The position numbers and the translations under genes are program-made. The notes below the pieces were generated by a model. It ran no database searches. It worked only from the letters and a program-made list of their open reading frames with translations, and was not told where the DNA came from. Shown here one piece after another: positions 16,984 to 25,721 of a stretch of 64,000 bases of DNA. Positions within the stretch are counted from its first letter, which is position 1, and each line of letters starts with the position of its first letter. Origin of the DNA: Arthrobacter oryzae (GTDB lineage Bacteria; Actinomycetota; Actinomycetes; Actinomycetales; Micrococcaceae); NCBI RefSeq assembly GCF_030718995.1, contig NZ_CP132204.1, forward strand, positions 2,232,001 to 2,296,000. Direction: 5' to 3'.

Positions 16984-18140
16984 TGGTCCTCCCCGGTGGG
17001 CAGTTGCGCGGCCACGATCGTCCCTTCCCCGGGGGCGCTTTCCACCGAAAACACCCCGCCCAATTGCTCCACCCTCTGGCGCATGGCCCGGAGTCCGTAG
17101 CCTCCGGCGTCCGACGGCGGCGCCAGCGACAGCGGGTCGAAACCGGCGCCGTCGTCGTACAGGTCCAAGGTGACGGCTCCGGGCAGGAATCCCAGCGTTA
17201 CCGTGGCGTTCGCCGCCGCTGCATGCAGCTTCGTGTTCGCGGCGGCGCTCTGGACCACGCGGAGCAGGGCATGCCGGACGTCCGCGGGGACGGGGCGAGG
17301 CTCACCGGTCACCAGCAGGCGAATACCCGGTATGTATTGTGATGCCGCCTGCAGGAGGGCATCCGGCAGCGGCGCGGCGTCCAGCCCCGGGGAGGCCAGC
17401 TCGTGGACCAGGCTCCGGGTATCGGCAAGGTTGCGGCGCAGCATCCCGCTGGCACTGAGGACGTCCTCCCGCGCGGCCGGACTGGGCCACGACCTGTTCG
17501 CGGCCTCCAGCAGGAGCAGGCTGCTGGCCAGGCCCTGCGTCACGGTGTCGTGGATTTCCCGCGACACCCGCTCACGTTCCTCGACCGTGCCGGCCCGGCG
17601 CTCGCTGGCCGCCAGCCGTCCCTGTGCCAGCGACACCTCGGAATGGAGGCGGCGCTGCTCCGCGGCGTCCTGCTCGATCCTGTCGTAGATCAGCGTCAGC
17701 ATGACGCCCACGGCCAGGGGTCCCAGGAGCATGGCCACATCGCTGCCGCCGCTGAGCCGGAACAGCCCGACGGCGGTGGCTGCCGCCGTCGCGCCTCCCG
17801 CCAGGTACGCCACCCAGCCGCTGAAGGCCGTCCTGCACAGGAAGAACACGGCAAACGAGCACCACGCAAAGCTGGGCGCCGCGATCACCAGCACCGCCCA
17901 CAATGCCACCAGCGCGAACATCCACACCGCCCACGGCCGGCGGCGCTGCGAAAGCACGGCGATGACGGCATAGAGCGAACACACGGCCGCGGCGAGGGCC
18001 AGCACCCACAGGTTGTCCGCGGGGCTGTGGCGCATCACGTAACGGACTGCCGACGCCACCAGCAGCACGGCAAAACCACAATGGACGACGGCGTCAATGC
18101 GGCCCAGCGGCGTCCGAGGGGCTGGCGGTAAGGAGGGCAT
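16980..18140 (-). CDS. senS: SenS-type sensor histidine kinase (HisKA_3)
   Basis: 386 residues from ATG 18140. About five membrane helices (18-35, 43-63, 70-90, 95-125, 134-151) with short extracellular loops are followed by a dimerisation helix with phospho-acceptor His 197 in SREIHDTVTQGLA. A HATPase domain comes next (DDGAGFDP, GGYGLRAMRQRVEQLGG). The absence of a large extracytoplasmic domain fits kinases that sense through a partner protein, as SenS does with HbpS. The reading frame stays open far upstream, but that extension is antisense to the HbpS-like gene and is not coding. Confidence 0.85.
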   Translation of the reverse strand: MPSLPPAPRTPLGRIDAVVHCGFAVLLVASAVRYVMRHSPADNLWVLALAAAVCSLYAVIAVLSQRRRPWAVWMFALVALWAVLVIAAPSFAWCSFAVFFLCRTAFSGWVAYLAGGATAAATAVGLFRLSGGSDVAMLLGPLAVGVMLTLIYDRIEQDAAEQRRLHSEVSLAQGRLAASERRAGTVEERERVSREIHDTVTQGLASSLLLLEAANRSWPSPAAREDVLSASGMLRRNLADTRSLVHELASPGLDAAPLPDALLQAASQYIPGIRLLVTGEPRPVPADVRHALLRVVQSAAANTKLHAAAANATVTLGFLPGAVTLDLYDDGAGFDPLSLAPPSDAGGYGLRAMRQRVEQLGGVFSVESAPGEGTIVAAQLPTGEDQ

Positions 18141-18344
18141 GGGGGTCCGGTTCCGGTGGAGGAGTTCTATCCACCATGCTAGGGCCCGCGCCGTTGCTGG
18201 TCTCTCAGACTTTTGGCTGATACCTCCAGCCCGATGGGTGAGGCTTCGGCAGACCAATGCCCGATGCCGGCGGGGCCCCGGGCCGAAAGGATGGATTTGA
18301 GCCCGGGACGTGAGTCCGGGGAGTCCCCAATTCCGAGGAGAACC

Positions 18345-18944
18345 GTGAAGAAGTCCACTAAAATCGCCGCCGCCGCTGCCGCCGGAGCGCTGCTCCTGAC
18401 CGGAGGGCTGACGGCCGCGGCCAATGCGGGAACCATAGCTGCTGCCCCGGCGGGAGTTGCCGCCGTCGTGCCCGCGGCGGTGCCCGCCGTCGATGTCCAG
18501 CCGGCGCCCGAAACAGTGGTGGCGCAGAACCGGATCAGCGTGGGTGCCTCCGCCGAAGCCGTCAAGGCTGCCCTCGCCAAGTGCCAGGCCGACAAGCTGC
18601 CGTTCGTGACCGTGGCCCTGGTGGACCGGTTCGGCACGGTGCAGGCACTCCTCCGCGGCGACAACGCCGCTGAACACACCATTGAGGCGGCGCAGCAGAA
18701 GGCCTACACCGCAGCCGCCTTCGGTACGCCCACCAGCGAATTGGCCAAGCGCATCAACGGGAACGGCCCCAGCATCGCCGACCTTCCCGGCACACTCTTC
18801 CTGGCCGGCGGCGTCCCGCTCAAGGTCAACGGGGTGTCCGTGGCCGGCATCGGTGTGGGCGGCGCACCGGACGGCGCCCTGGACGAAGCCTGCGCCACCG
18901 CCGGAGCCGAGGCCGTCGCCGCTGCGGCCGGAACCGCGAAGTAG
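18345..18944 (+). CDS. hbpS: Secreted HbpS/GlcG-like haem-binding protein
   Basis: 199 residues from GTG 18345 behind GAGGAGAACC. The signal peptide has a Lys-rich start and a hydrophobic core, followed by an Ala/Pro linker (about 30-55). The GlcG/HbpS (DUF336) fold follows: QADKLPFVTVALVDRFG, RGDNAAEHTIEAAQQKAYTA, LAGGVPLKVNGVSVAGIGVG and a terminal DEACATAG helix. In Streptomyces reticuli HbpS binds haem outside the cell and modulates SenS. The divergent senS/senR-like genes here make the same function the best guess. Haem binding itself cannot be read from the sequence. Confidence 0.8.
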   Translation: MKKSTKIAAAAAAGALLLTGGLTAAANAGTIAAAPAGVAAVVPAAVPAVDVQPAPETVVAQNRISVGASAEAVKAALAKCQADKLPFVTVALVDRFGTVQALLRGDNAAEHTIEAAQQKAYTAAAFGTPTSELAKRINGNGPSIADLPGTLFLAGGVPLKVNGVSVAGIGVGGAPDGALDEACATAGAEAVAAAAGTAK

Positions 18945-18954
18945 GCTCAGGTTC

Positions 18955-19641
18955 ATGGTGCGGTTCAGGACGTGGCACAGGTGGGGGCTGCTTCCGGCGG
19001 CCGCCTGCGTGGCCGGTTGCCTGGCTGCCTGCCAGGCGGGCCCGGGGCAGCCGGAGCCGCTGGACTCCCCGCCGTCGACCGTTCACGTCAGTACCGCACC
19101 GGTGACGGAAACGGCCACCGCGACCCGTCCGGCGTTGTCCCCCGAGGCCCAAGCGGAGCTCGACCAGCGGCTGATCCGGGCCGCCAAAGCCAATGATGCC
19201 GGCGCGGTGGCGGAACTGATCAGCGCCGGCGGCGACGTCAATGCCAAGGACGCCATCCACGACTCGGTATTCCTCTATGCCGGGGCAGAGGGGTTCAACG
19301 AGGTGCTTCAGCTGACGCTGTCTGCCGGCGCGGACGTGCGCAGCACCAACCGCTTCGGCGGCACGGCGCTCATCCCCGCCAGCGAACACGGCCACGTGGA
19401 CACTGTGCGGATCCTCATCGCCGCCGGCGTGCCGGTGAACCACGTCAACAACCTGGGCTGGACGGCCCTGCAGGAAGCCATCCTGCTCAACGACGGCGGG
19501 CCAAGGCAGCAGGACGTGGTCCGGTTGCTGCTCGAAGCCGGCGCCGACCCCGGCATCCGCGATCCGCAGGGCCGCACCGCGCTGGAGAACGCGGATCGGC
19601 TGGGGTTCACCGGGATCGCGGCCCTGATCCGGGGGCGCTAA
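18955..19641 (+). CDS. Ankyrin-repeat lipoprotein
   Basis: 228 residues. The signal sequence ends in a lipobox (CLAAC), so the protein is probably anchored on the outer face of the membrane. A Thr/Pro-rich spacer (about 35-65) precedes four to five ankyrin repeats with clear repeat cores (AVAELISAGGDVNAKD, RILIAAGVPVNHVNNLGWTA, RLLLEAGADPGIRDPQGRTA). It lies 10 bp after the hbpS-like gene, so the two are probably cotranscribed; a link to haem or redox stress defence is an inference. No enzymatic motif. Confidence 0.85.
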   Translation: MVRFRTWHRWGLLPAAACVAGCLAACQAGPGQPEPLDSPPSTVHVSTAPVTETATATRPALSPEAQAELDQRLIRAAKANDAGAVAELISAGGDVNAKDAIHDSVFLYAGAEGFNEVLQLTLSAGADVRSTNRFGGTALIPASEHGHVDTVRILIAAGVPVNHVNNLGWTALQEAILLNDGGPRQQDVVRLLLEAGADPGIRDPQGRTALENADRLGFTGIAALIRGR

Positions 19642-19649
19642 CCCAACTG

Positions 19650-19699
19650 AGTAGCAGCAGGTGTCGTTTTGAGGGTTCAAAACGACACCTGCTGCTACT
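19650..19699. repeat. REP-like palindrome, copy 1 (23-bp stem)
   Basis: Perfect 23-bp inverted repeat (19650-19672 / 19677-19699) with a 4-nt loop, flanked by ACCCAACT and GGGTGGGTT outer arms. The core GCAGCAGGTGTCGTTTTG is identical to that of the palindrome at 35272-35339. It sits between convergent genes and would also act as a bidirectional terminator. Confidence 0.85.
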
Positions 19700-19711
19700 T
19701 ACATGGGTGGG

Positions 19712-20896
19712 TTAGACGGCCTCGAGCACGCTGACGTAGTTGGCTATGCCCACCCCGCCCATGTTCTGCACGGCGGCGCGGCGCGGATTGGCGAGCTGCA
19801 TGCCGCCGGCTGTTCCGGTGAGCTGCATGGCTGCAATGACGTGCTGCGAGACGCCGGTGGCTCCGACGGGGTGGCCCTTGGCCTTGAGCCCGCCGGAGAC
19901 GTTGACGGGCAGCCTGCCGTCCTTGAACACCCAGCCTTCCTCGACCGCGCGTACGCCCTGGCCGGGTTCGGTCAGGCCCATCGCCTCGTACATGAGCAGT
20001 TCGGCGATGGTGAAGCAGTCGTGAACTTCGGCGAAGTCCAGGTCCTCAAGCACGACGCCGGCCATCGCCAGTGCGCGCTGCCAGGACGCGCGGGTTGCTG
20101 CGAACGCGGTGGGGTCCCGCCGCTCGGTGGGGAAGAAATCGTTCGCGTGGCCGAAACCGGCGAGCCGCACCGGGGCAGTTGCCCCGCCGGTGGGCGAGAC
20201 GGACAGCACGACGGCGGCGGCGCCGTCGGACACGGGGGAGCAGTCGGTGCGGCGCAGCGGGTCGGCGACCATGGGGTTCTTGTCCGAGACCGCGCGGCAG
20301 AACTCCTCGCCGAGATCCTTGCGGAGCTGGGCGTAGGGATTGTCCACGCCGTTGCGGTGGTTCTTCGCTGCGATGGTGCCCAGGACGTCGGAAACCGGTC
20401 CATAACGCTTCTCGTAGTGCTTGGCGACCTCGGCAAAGAGCCCGGTGAAGCCCGTGGTGGAGGCCTTGCCGGCCATGTCGTAGTCCGCGCCCAGCAGGGC
20501 CGCGCCCACAACGTCGGCGCCGGCGTGGGTCATCTTCTCGGCGCCGATCACCAGGACGGTCTTCGCGGTGCCGGCCAGCAGGGACTTGGTGCCCTGCTGG
20601 AAGGCGGCGGAGCCGGACGCGCAGGCATTCTCCACCCGCGTGGACGGGACGTTGGCCAGCTGCTCGGAGACCTGCAGGGCCAGCGAGGACGGGAAGGCCA
20701 GCGGCATCATGCCGGAGTTGAACTGCCCGAGGTAGATTTCGTCGATCTGGCCCGGCTCGATGCCTGCGTTGGTGATGGCCTCGCCGGCCACCTGCACGAT
20801 CAGGGACTCGAGCGTCTCGTCCGTGAGCTTGCCGAAGCGGCTGTGGCCCCAGCCGGTGAGCAGGACGTCCTTGCCGAACTGGTCTTTCAGGCTCAT
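19712..20896 (-). CDS. Thiolase (SCP2-like acetyl-CoA acyltransferase)
   Basis: 394 residues. The nucleophile Cys is in [22 protein letters not shown] and [14 protein letters not shown] supply the other active-site elements. The C-terminal Cys-x-Gly motif of classical thiolases such as PcaF is replaced by NMGGVGIAN, as in the SCP2/SCP-x-like branch. It probably cleaves a 3-ketoacyl-CoA with CoA. Its ATG overlaps the scoB stop (ATGA), so CoA activation and thiolysis are coupled: ketoacid to ketoacyl-CoA to shorter acyl-CoAs. Substrate length is not determinable; acetoacetate or 3-oxoadipate are the obvious candidates. Confidence 0.85.
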   Translation of the reverse strand: MSLKDQFGKDVLLTGWGHSRFGKLTDETLESLIVQVAGEAITNAGIEPGQIDEIYLGQFNSGMMPLAFPSSLALQVSEQLANVPSTRVENACASGSAAFQQGTKSLLAGTAKTVLVIGAEKMTHAGADVVGAALLGADYDMAGKASTTGFTGLFAEVAKHYEKRYGPVSDVLGTIAAKNHRNGVDNPYAQLRKDLGEEFCRAVSDKNPMVADPLRRTDCSPVSDGAAAVVLSVSPTGGATAPVRLAGFGHANDFFPTERRDPTAFAATRASWQRALAMAGVVLEDLDFAEVHDCFTIAELLMYEAMGLTEPGQGVRAVEEGWVFKDGRLPVNVSGGLKAKGHPVGATGVSQHVIAAMQLTGTAGGMQLANPRRAAVQNMGGVGIANYVSVLEAV

Positions 20897-21591
20897 GCTG
20901 TGGCTCCTTCCAGGGCGGGGGCCGCGTCGTTCCCGAGGGCGACGACGAAATCGGCTTCGGTCTTCTCACGGATCTCATCAAGGGTGACGCCGGGGGCGAG
21001 TCGGGTCAGGGTGAGCTGCCGGCCGCCGCCTGTTTCTTGTTCATTCTTCACAAGGTCGAAAACCGCGAGGTCGCTGATGATCCGGTCCACGCAGCTCAGC
21101 CCGGTGAGGGGCAGGGTGCATTCGTTGACGATCTTCGCCGTACCGTCCTTGGCGTTGTGTTCGGTGAGCACCACCACGCGCGGGGTGCCGGCCACGAGGT
21201 CCATGGCGCCGCCCATGCCCTTGACCATCTTGCCGGGGATGGTCCAGTTGGCGAGGTCGCCGCTGCCGGAGACCTGCATGGCGCCCAGGATGGCGACCTT
21301 CACGTGGCCGCCGCGGATCATCCCGAAGGACGTGGCCGAGTCGAAGATGCTGCCGCCGGGCAACACCGTAACGGTCTGCTTGCCGGCGTTGATGAGGTCC
21401 GCGTCCTCCTCGCCCTCGTAAGGGAAGGGGCCCATGCCGAGCAGGCCGTTCTCACTCTGCAGGACCACACGGACGCCGTCGGGCAGGTTGTTGGCCACCA
21501 GCGTGGGGATGCCGATGCCGAGGTTGACGTAGTCGCCGTCGTTCAGTTCTTCAGCCGCGATGGCAGCCATTTCATCCCTGGTCCAGGCCAT
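20893..21591 (-). CDS. scoB: 3-oxoacid CoA-transferase subunit B
   Basis: 232 residues. The N-terminal region carries [12 protein letters not shown]. The catalytic Glu lies in the [10 protein letters not shown] motif, where it forms the glutamyl-CoA intermediate. A glycine-rich [18 protein letters not shown] follows. The short length and separate A subunit are typical of bacterial SCOT/PcaJ enzymes. It moves CoA from succinyl-CoA to a 3-oxoacid in the cytoplasm. The alternative name is pcaJ; no other protocatechuate genes are here, so I use the acetoacetate-type name with reserve. Confidence 0.85.
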   Translation of the reverse strand: MAWTRDEMAAIAAEELNDGDYVNLGIGIPTLVANNLPDGVRVVLQSENGLLGMGPFPYEGEEDADLINAGKQTVTVLPGGSIFDSATSFGMIRGGHVKVAILGAMQVSGSGDLANWTIPGKMVKGMGGAMDLVAGTPRVVVLTEHNAKDGTAKIVNECTLPLTGLSCVDRIISDLAVFDLVKNEQETGGGRQLTLTRLAPGVTLDEIREKTEADFVVALGNDAAPALEGATA

Positions 21592-21623
21592 GGGGTTCTC
21601 CTTGGTTTCGTGAAATCTGGGGG

Positions 21624-21646
21624 CTTAAGTGTTCGTTCGCGCTGTG
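21624..21646. repeat. Single arm of the AAGTGT..GTTCGCGCT repeat
   Basis: GGGCTTAAGTGTTCGTTCGCGCT here nearly matches the right arm of the palindrome at 46495-46550 (two differences). No complementary left arm is present, so this copy would not form the hairpin. It lies in the gap between scoA and scoB. Confidence 0.6.
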
Positions 21647-21650
21647 GGTC

Positions 21651-21717
21651 AGGCGGGGACGGGAGCCTCGGCGCGCCGGGCTGCGGGGTGCTAGGCGGGG
21701 ACGGGAGCCGCGGCGCG
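21651..21717 (-). repeat. In-frame duplication of the scoA 3' end including the stop
   Basis: AGGCGGGGACGGGAGCC(T/G)CGGCGCG occurs at 21651-21675 and 21693-21717, a 42-bp period (14 codons). On the coding strand both copies read R-A-(A/E)-A-P-V-P-A followed by a stop (TAG for the gene, TGA for the extra copy) in the same frame. Same pattern as at luxR and lacI. Confidence 0.85.
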
Positions 21718-22410
21718 TGTGCGGACCGTGCGCTGTTCGATGTCCTTGACCCTGCCGCTGGCTTGGACCAGGCGCTGGACGAACACGCCGGGGGTCACGA
21801 TGTGGTTGGGGTCCAGCGGGCCCGGCTCCACGATCACTTCGGCTTCGGCGACAGTCACCGCGCCCGCCGTTGCCACCACGGGGTTGAAGTTGCGGGCGGT
21901 ATAGCGGTAGATCAGGTTGCCGTCCGTATCTGCGGTGTGCGCGTGGACCAGTGCGACGTCGGCCACGATGGCGCGCTCCTGAACGTACGTTTCGCCGTCG
22001 AACTCCGCCAGCGGCTTGCCCTCTGCGACGAGGGTGCCCACGCCCGTCTTGGTGTAGAAAGCCGGGATGCCGGCACCGCCGGCGCGGAGGCGCTCGGCGA
22101 GCGTGCCCTGGGGGGTGAATTCGACCTCGAGCTTGCCGGCAAGGTACTGCTCGGCGAAGAGCTTGTTCTCGCCCACATAGGAGGCGATCACCTTGCGGAC
22201 CTGTCCCGACTCGATCAGCAACCCAAGGCCCTTGCCGTCCACGCCCATGTTGTTGGACACCACGGTGAGGTCTTTGACGCCTGAATCGCGGACAGCCTCG
22301 ATCAGGTCCGCCGGGATGCCGCTGAGGCCGAAGCCGCCCACCGCGAGCGTCATGCCGTCCCGCAACACGTCCTGCAGTGCGGCGGCCGCAACGGATTTCA
22401 CCTTTGACAT
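21691..22410 (-). CDS. scoA: 3-oxoacid CoA-transferase subunit A
   Basis: 239 residues. It opens with the CoA-transferase family I signature (MTLAVGGFGLSGIPADLI). Next comes TVVSNNMGVDGKGLGLLI, and then the GVGTLVAEGK and VHAHTADTDGNLIYRYTARN segments typical of the A subunit. It forms the active enzyme with ScoB. GAGGAGATGCA precedes ATG 22410. It is the first gene of the scoA-scoB-thiolase unit, divergent from the IclR gene. The tail RTRAAAPVPA is part of a small duplication. Confidence 0.88.
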   Translation of the reverse strand: MSKVKSVAAAALQDVLRDGMTLAVGGFGLSGIPADLIEAVRDSGVKDLTVVSNNMGVDGKGLGLLIESGQVRKVIASYVGENKLFAEQYLAGKLEVEFTPQGTLAERLRAGGAGIPAFYTKTGVGTLVAEGKPLAEFDGETYVQERAIVADVALVHAHTADTDGNLIYRYTARNFNPVVATAGAVTVAEAEVIVEPGPLDPNHIVTPGVFVQRLVQASGRVKDIEQRTVRTRAAAPVPA

Positions 22411-22440
22411 TGCATCTCCTCGTTGAGCTTTTGTCTGTCA

Positions 22441-22573
22441 TCCACTTTGTGGACTGATCGTCTGGTCTTGGAGCCTACGGTGCGTCTTCTGCGCCTGTCA
22501 ACGGGAAATTCCGGGCTTATATATGGCCTTTTTACAGTGTGGACCGTAGCCTTTTATGTGTCCACAATATGGA
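22441..22573. promoter_or_regulatory. Candidate IclR operator palindromes between scoA and iclR
   Basis: TCCACTTTGTGGA (22441-22453) is a perfect 5-3-5 palindrome, and TCCACAATATGGA (22561-22573) is an imperfect copy close to the IclR gene start. A further GTGTGGACC half-site lies near 22537. The divergent layout and repeated motif fit autoregulated IclR control of the CoA-transferase operon. This is inferred from sequence symmetry only. Confidence 0.5.
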
Positions 22574-22612
22574 TACTTTAGGCAAAGCTGACAAAAGAAC
22601 TTGAGGTGGATG

Positions 22613-23398
22613 ATGACGTCACAACCGGTCCAGGGCGCACAAGTCGTCAGCCGCGTGGCGTCCCTGCTGCGCATTGTCGGACGCAAACCGGAAGGCTCAC
22701 CGCTGGTCGAACTGGTCCGCGAGTCCGGCCTCACCCGCCCCACTGTGCACCGGCTGCTGAGCTCGCTGGCCTCCGAAGGGCTCCTGGACCAGGACCCCCA
22801 AAGCGGCAACTGGGTGCTGGGCCCGGAAATCCTGCTGATGGGTTCCGTTGCCTCAGCCCGTTTTCCGCTGGAAGACATTGCGCGCCCCAGCCTGCGCCGG
22901 CTGGCTGAAGAAACCGGGGAAAGCGCCTTCTTCTCCATCCGTCGCGGAGCGGAAACAGTGTGCCTGCTCCGGGAAGAAGGCAGCTTTCCAGTGCGGTCCT
23001 TTGTGCTTCATGAGGGCGTCCGCTTCCCGCTGGGCGTGGCATCCGCCGGAACCGCGATCATGGCATTCCTGCCGGAAGCCGAGCAGGAGGAACTGTTCGC
23101 AGGCTGGGCCGGGCATGCTGGCCGGTTCGCGGCGGCCCACACCGAGGCCCTGGTCCGGGAGAACCTGGCCAGGACCCGGCAAGCCGGATACTCGGTGAAC
23201 CCGGGGCTGGTGCTCGAGGGAAGCTGGGGGATGGGAGCCGCGGTCTTCGATCAGCGCGGGCGCCCCGCCTGGGCGTTGTCGCTGACCGGGATCGAACCAC
23301 GCTTCCGCGGCGACCGGCAGGAAACCCTGGGCCGCCTCCTGCTGGAGGAGGCGCATCGGGCCTCCACCCTGCTGACGCGGTCACCGGGCGGCGCCTAG
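22613..23398 (+). CDS. IclR-family transcriptional regulator
   Basis: 261 residues from ATG 22613 (GAGG 6 nt upstream). The N-terminal winged HTH (VASLLRIVGR, LVRESGLTRPTVHRLLSSLA) is followed by the IclR effector domain with RRGAETVCLLREEG, FPLGVASAGTAIMAFL and a terminal segment containing EPRFRGDR. It is divergent from scoA, so it is the probable regulator of the CoA-transferase/thiolase operon, with a small acid or its CoA ester as the likely signal. PcaR-like or AtoR-like function cannot be separated from sequence. Confidence 0.85.
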   Translation: MTSQPVQGAQVVSRVASLLRIVGRKPEGSPLVELVRESGLTRPTVHRLLSSLASEGLLDQDPQSGNWVLGPEILLMGSVASARFPLEDIARPSLRRLAEETGESAFFSIRRGAETVCLLREEGSFPVRSFVLHEGVRFPLGVASAGTAIMAFLPEAEQEELFAGWAGHAGRFAAAHTEALVRENLARTRQAGYSVNPGLVLEGSWGMGAAVFDQRGRPAWALSLTGIEPRFRGDRQETLGRLLLEEAHRASTLLTRSPGGA

Positions 23399-23580
23399 GG
23401 GTTTGGAGAGGAACCGGCAACGGCGGGCGCTGGTCCTGTCCGGCGGAGCCAACCGGCCGCCATGGGGCACATTGACACGGACACGCCGGCATTTGGGGCC
23501 GGAAAGGGCCAGCCAAGGTTCAAAGTGCCCCGGTTTGGCCCGCCGCCGGCCGAAGCGCAGTGCCGCAGGGGGGCTTCAGC

Positions 23581-23610
23581 GGGGGTGCCGCCCGGCCGGG
23601 CGGCACCCCC
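23581..23610. terminator. Perfect 30-bp palindromic terminator
   Basis: GGGGGTGCCGCCCGG directly followed by its exact reverse complement, between the convergent iclR and nadE genes. The 180 bp between the iclR stop and this palindrome show nothing else. Confidence 0.8.
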
Positions 23611-23619
23611 AATCTAGGG

Positions 23620-24441
23620 CTATTTCCACCAGGTGTCGAAGATGGTGACCGGGACCGTGCGCTTGTGGCGGGTGCGGAGGTACTTCTGCTCGATCGACTC
23701 GGCAACGGCGTCGGGGACGTCGCGGCCTTCGAGGTAGTCGTCGATCTGGTCGTACTTCAGGCCCAGTTCGTCCTCGTCGGTGCGGCCGGGTTTGCCGTCG
23801 AGGAGGTCGGCCGTGGGGACCTTTTCCCAGATCCGGGCCGGAGCGCCGAGCTCAGCGAGGAGTGCCCGGTTCTGGCGCTTGTTCAGCCCGAACAGCGGCA
23901 GGATGTCAGCGCCGCCGTCGCCGTACTTGGTGAAGAATCCGGTGACGGATTCGGCGCCGTGGTCCGTGCCGATCACCAGGTAGTTGTGCTCGCCGGCGAG
24001 GGCATACTGCGCGATCATGCGGGTGCGGGCCTTGGTGTTGCCCTTGTGGAAGTCGGAGATGCCGTTGCCCACGGTCTTCTCGAACTCGTCCTCGAAGCCG
24101 TCCACCGCGGCGGAGATATTGAACGTCCACTCGGTCTTGGCCTTGATGAAGTCAAGGGCGGCCTGGGCGTCGTCCTCATCATGCTGCACGCCGTACGGAA
24201 GGCGGACCGCCACGAAATTGGCTTCCGTTCCTTCGGCCTCGAGCTCTTCGACGGCAAGCTGCGCGAGCCTGCCCGCGAGCGAAGAATCCAGGCCTCCGGA
24301 GATGCCCAGGACGTAGCCCTTGGTGCCCGTTGCCTTGAGGTATTCCTTCAGGAAGGTGACGCGTTTGCGCACCTCCCCGGCGGGGTCGATCCGGGGCTGG
24401 ACGCCCATTTCTTCAATGATCCTGGCCTGGAGTTCGCGCAT
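23620..24441 (-). CDS. nadE: NH3-dependent NAD+ synthetase
   Basis: 273 residues, the normal length of the ammonia-dependent form (no glutaminase domain). It has the ATP-pyrophosphatase P-loop [13 protein letters not shown], then [27 protein letters not shown] and a terminal [17 protein letters not shown]. It converts nicotinate adenine dinucleotide to NAD+ using ATP and ammonia. ATG 24441 is preferred to the in-frame TTG at 24468 because the protein then matches the family start. Flanked by two other transcription units and monocistronic. Confidence 0.95.
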   Translation of the reverse strand: MRELQARIIEEMGVQPRIDPAGEVRKRVTFLKEYLKATGTKGYVLGISGGLDSSLAGRLAQLAVEELEAEGTEANFVAVRLPYGVQHDEDDAQAALDFIKAKTEWTFNISAAVDGFEDEFEKTVGNGISDFHKGNTKARTRMIAQYALAGEHNYLVIGTDHGAESVTGFFTKYGDGGADILPLFGLNKRQNRALLAELGAPARIWEKVPTADLLDGKPGRTDEDELGLKYDQIDDYLEGRDVPDAVAESIEQKYLRTRHKRTVPVTIFDTWWK

Positions 24442-24506
24442 GTGATCCAGACTAGTCAGCAGTGTCAACCGTGCTCAACTGTGTCCGCCTGAACCAGGCA
24501 GGGAAT

Positions 24507-24558
24507 TACGCCGTACGGGGTGCCTGCGGCCCCTACGCCGTACGGGGTGCCTGCGGCC
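24507..24558 (-). repeat. 27-bp in-frame tandem duplication spanning the lacI stop
   Basis: The 25-bp sequence TACGCCGTACGG..GCCTGCGGCC occurs at 24507-24531 and again at 24534-24558, period 27 bp (9 codons). On the minus strand the last codons of the LacI gene plus a stop are repeated in frame; the downstream copy ends in TAA instead of TAG. Confidence 0.85.
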
Positions 24559-25609
24559 TCGCATCCGCCGTACCGGCCGCCTGAGGACCTGCATCCGGCG
24601 CGGGCCCGGTGGAGCCGCGGACGGTGAGGTGGGTGGGCATCACGGACCGGCTCCGGGTGCCGCCGCCGGCCAGCGGGTTCAGCTGGGCCAGCAGCATGGA
24701 CACGGCCACCCGGCCGGCCTGTTCGATCGGGGACGCCATGGTGGACAGCGGCGGATTGCAGAAGTCGGCGCCGAAGATGTCGTCGCAGCCCACAATGCTC
24801 ATGTCTTCCGGAACCCGGATCCCGCGTTCGCGCAGCCGCTGGAGCATGCCGATGGCAATCAGGTCGTTGAACGCGATGCAGGCAGTCACACCGCTGTGCA
24901 CGGCGGCGTCCGCGGCGGCTGCTCCGGATTGCGTCTTGGGGGCGAACGGTCCCAGCCGGCGCACTTCCACGCCGCGCTCCTCGGCCGCGGCCGACAGCGC
25001 AATCCAGCGGCGTTCGCTGGACTGGGACGAGGGCGGCCCGGCCATGTAGGCGATCCGGGTATGGCCCAGCGAGATGAGGTGGTCCAGGGCCTGGCTGGTG
25101 GCGGACGGGGTGTCGATGAGGACTGCGGGGACACCGGGGACGTCACGGTTGATGGTGACCATGGGCATCTTTGCCGCAGCCGCGAGCAGAGCCTCGTCAC
25201 TTAGCCGGGAGGCCGCCACCACGATGCCGTCCGCACTCTTGCGCAGCTGCTCCATGGTGCTGGCTTCCACTTCGTCGGATTCCTCCGTGTCCACCAGCAG
25301 CTGGGTATAGCCGGCCGCCTTGAGCTGGAGCTGGGTGCCCCTGATGAGGTCGAAATAAAAGGGGTTGGTGATGTCGGGGACAAGCACTCCCACCGCGCCG
25401 GTGCGGCCTGAACTCAGCGCCTTTGCCTGGCTGTTGGGAATGTAGTGCAGCTGCGCCGCGGCCGCCTCGATCCGCTGGCGCGTCCTGATATTGACCCTGT
25501 CCGGAGTGGAAAGCGCCCGGGAAACGGTGGAGGCCGCCACACCGCAGAGCGCCGCGATGTCGTGGATGGTGGGCGGGCGGTCCACTGCTGCTGGTTGCGT
25601 CGTAGCCAC
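24533..25609 (-). CDS. LacI-family regulator, paralogue 1
   Basis: 358 residues from GTG 25609 behind GAGAGGAGCGCC. The LacI HTH is TIHDIAALCGVAASTVSRAL with hinge NSQAKALSSGRTG. A periplasmic-binding-like effector domain follows (VGVLVPDITNPFYFDLIRG..., CDDIFGADFCNPPLSTM). A Pro/Ala-rich tail carries a small duplication at its end. It is divergent from the isomerase/oxidoreductase operon, whose promoter has an operator at 25722-25737. It is similar throughout to the LacI gene at 35363 (both have a DDIFGADF.(T/N)PPL(S/T)T segment), so the two probably arose by duplication. Most likely a repressor released by a uronate or glycoside ligand. Confidence 0.9.
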   Translation of the reverse strand: MATTQPAAVDRPPTIHDIAALCGVAASTVSRALSTPDRVNIRTRQRIEAAAAQLHYIPNSQAKALSSGRTGAVGVLVPDITNPFYFDLIRGTQLQLKAAGYTQLLVDTEESDEVEASTMEQLRKSADGIVVAASRLSDEALLAAAAKMPMVTINRDVPGVPAVLIDTPSATSQALDHLISLGHTRIAYMAGPPSSQSSERRWIALSAAAEERGVEVRRLGPFAPKTQSGAAAADAAVHSGVTACIAFNDLIAIGMLQRLRERGIRVPEDMSIVGCDDIFGADFCNPPLSTMASPIEQAGRVAVSMLLAQLNPLAGGGTRSRSVMPTHLTVRGSTGPAPDAGPQAAGTADARPQAPRTA

Positions 25610-25721
25610 GGCGCTCCTCTCTGAACGTGGTGGCCGGGCCGTGACGGCCGGGTCGGTTGAACAGGACTGTGACTGCCGACACAGATCCGCTCTGCCAAGA
25701 ATGCCACAGATTGTCAAAGAA

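Noticed and set aside
18141..18956. N-terminal extension of the SenS-like kinase
   Set aside because: It is antisense to the HbpS-like gene; the membrane helices of the kinase begin right after ATG 18140.
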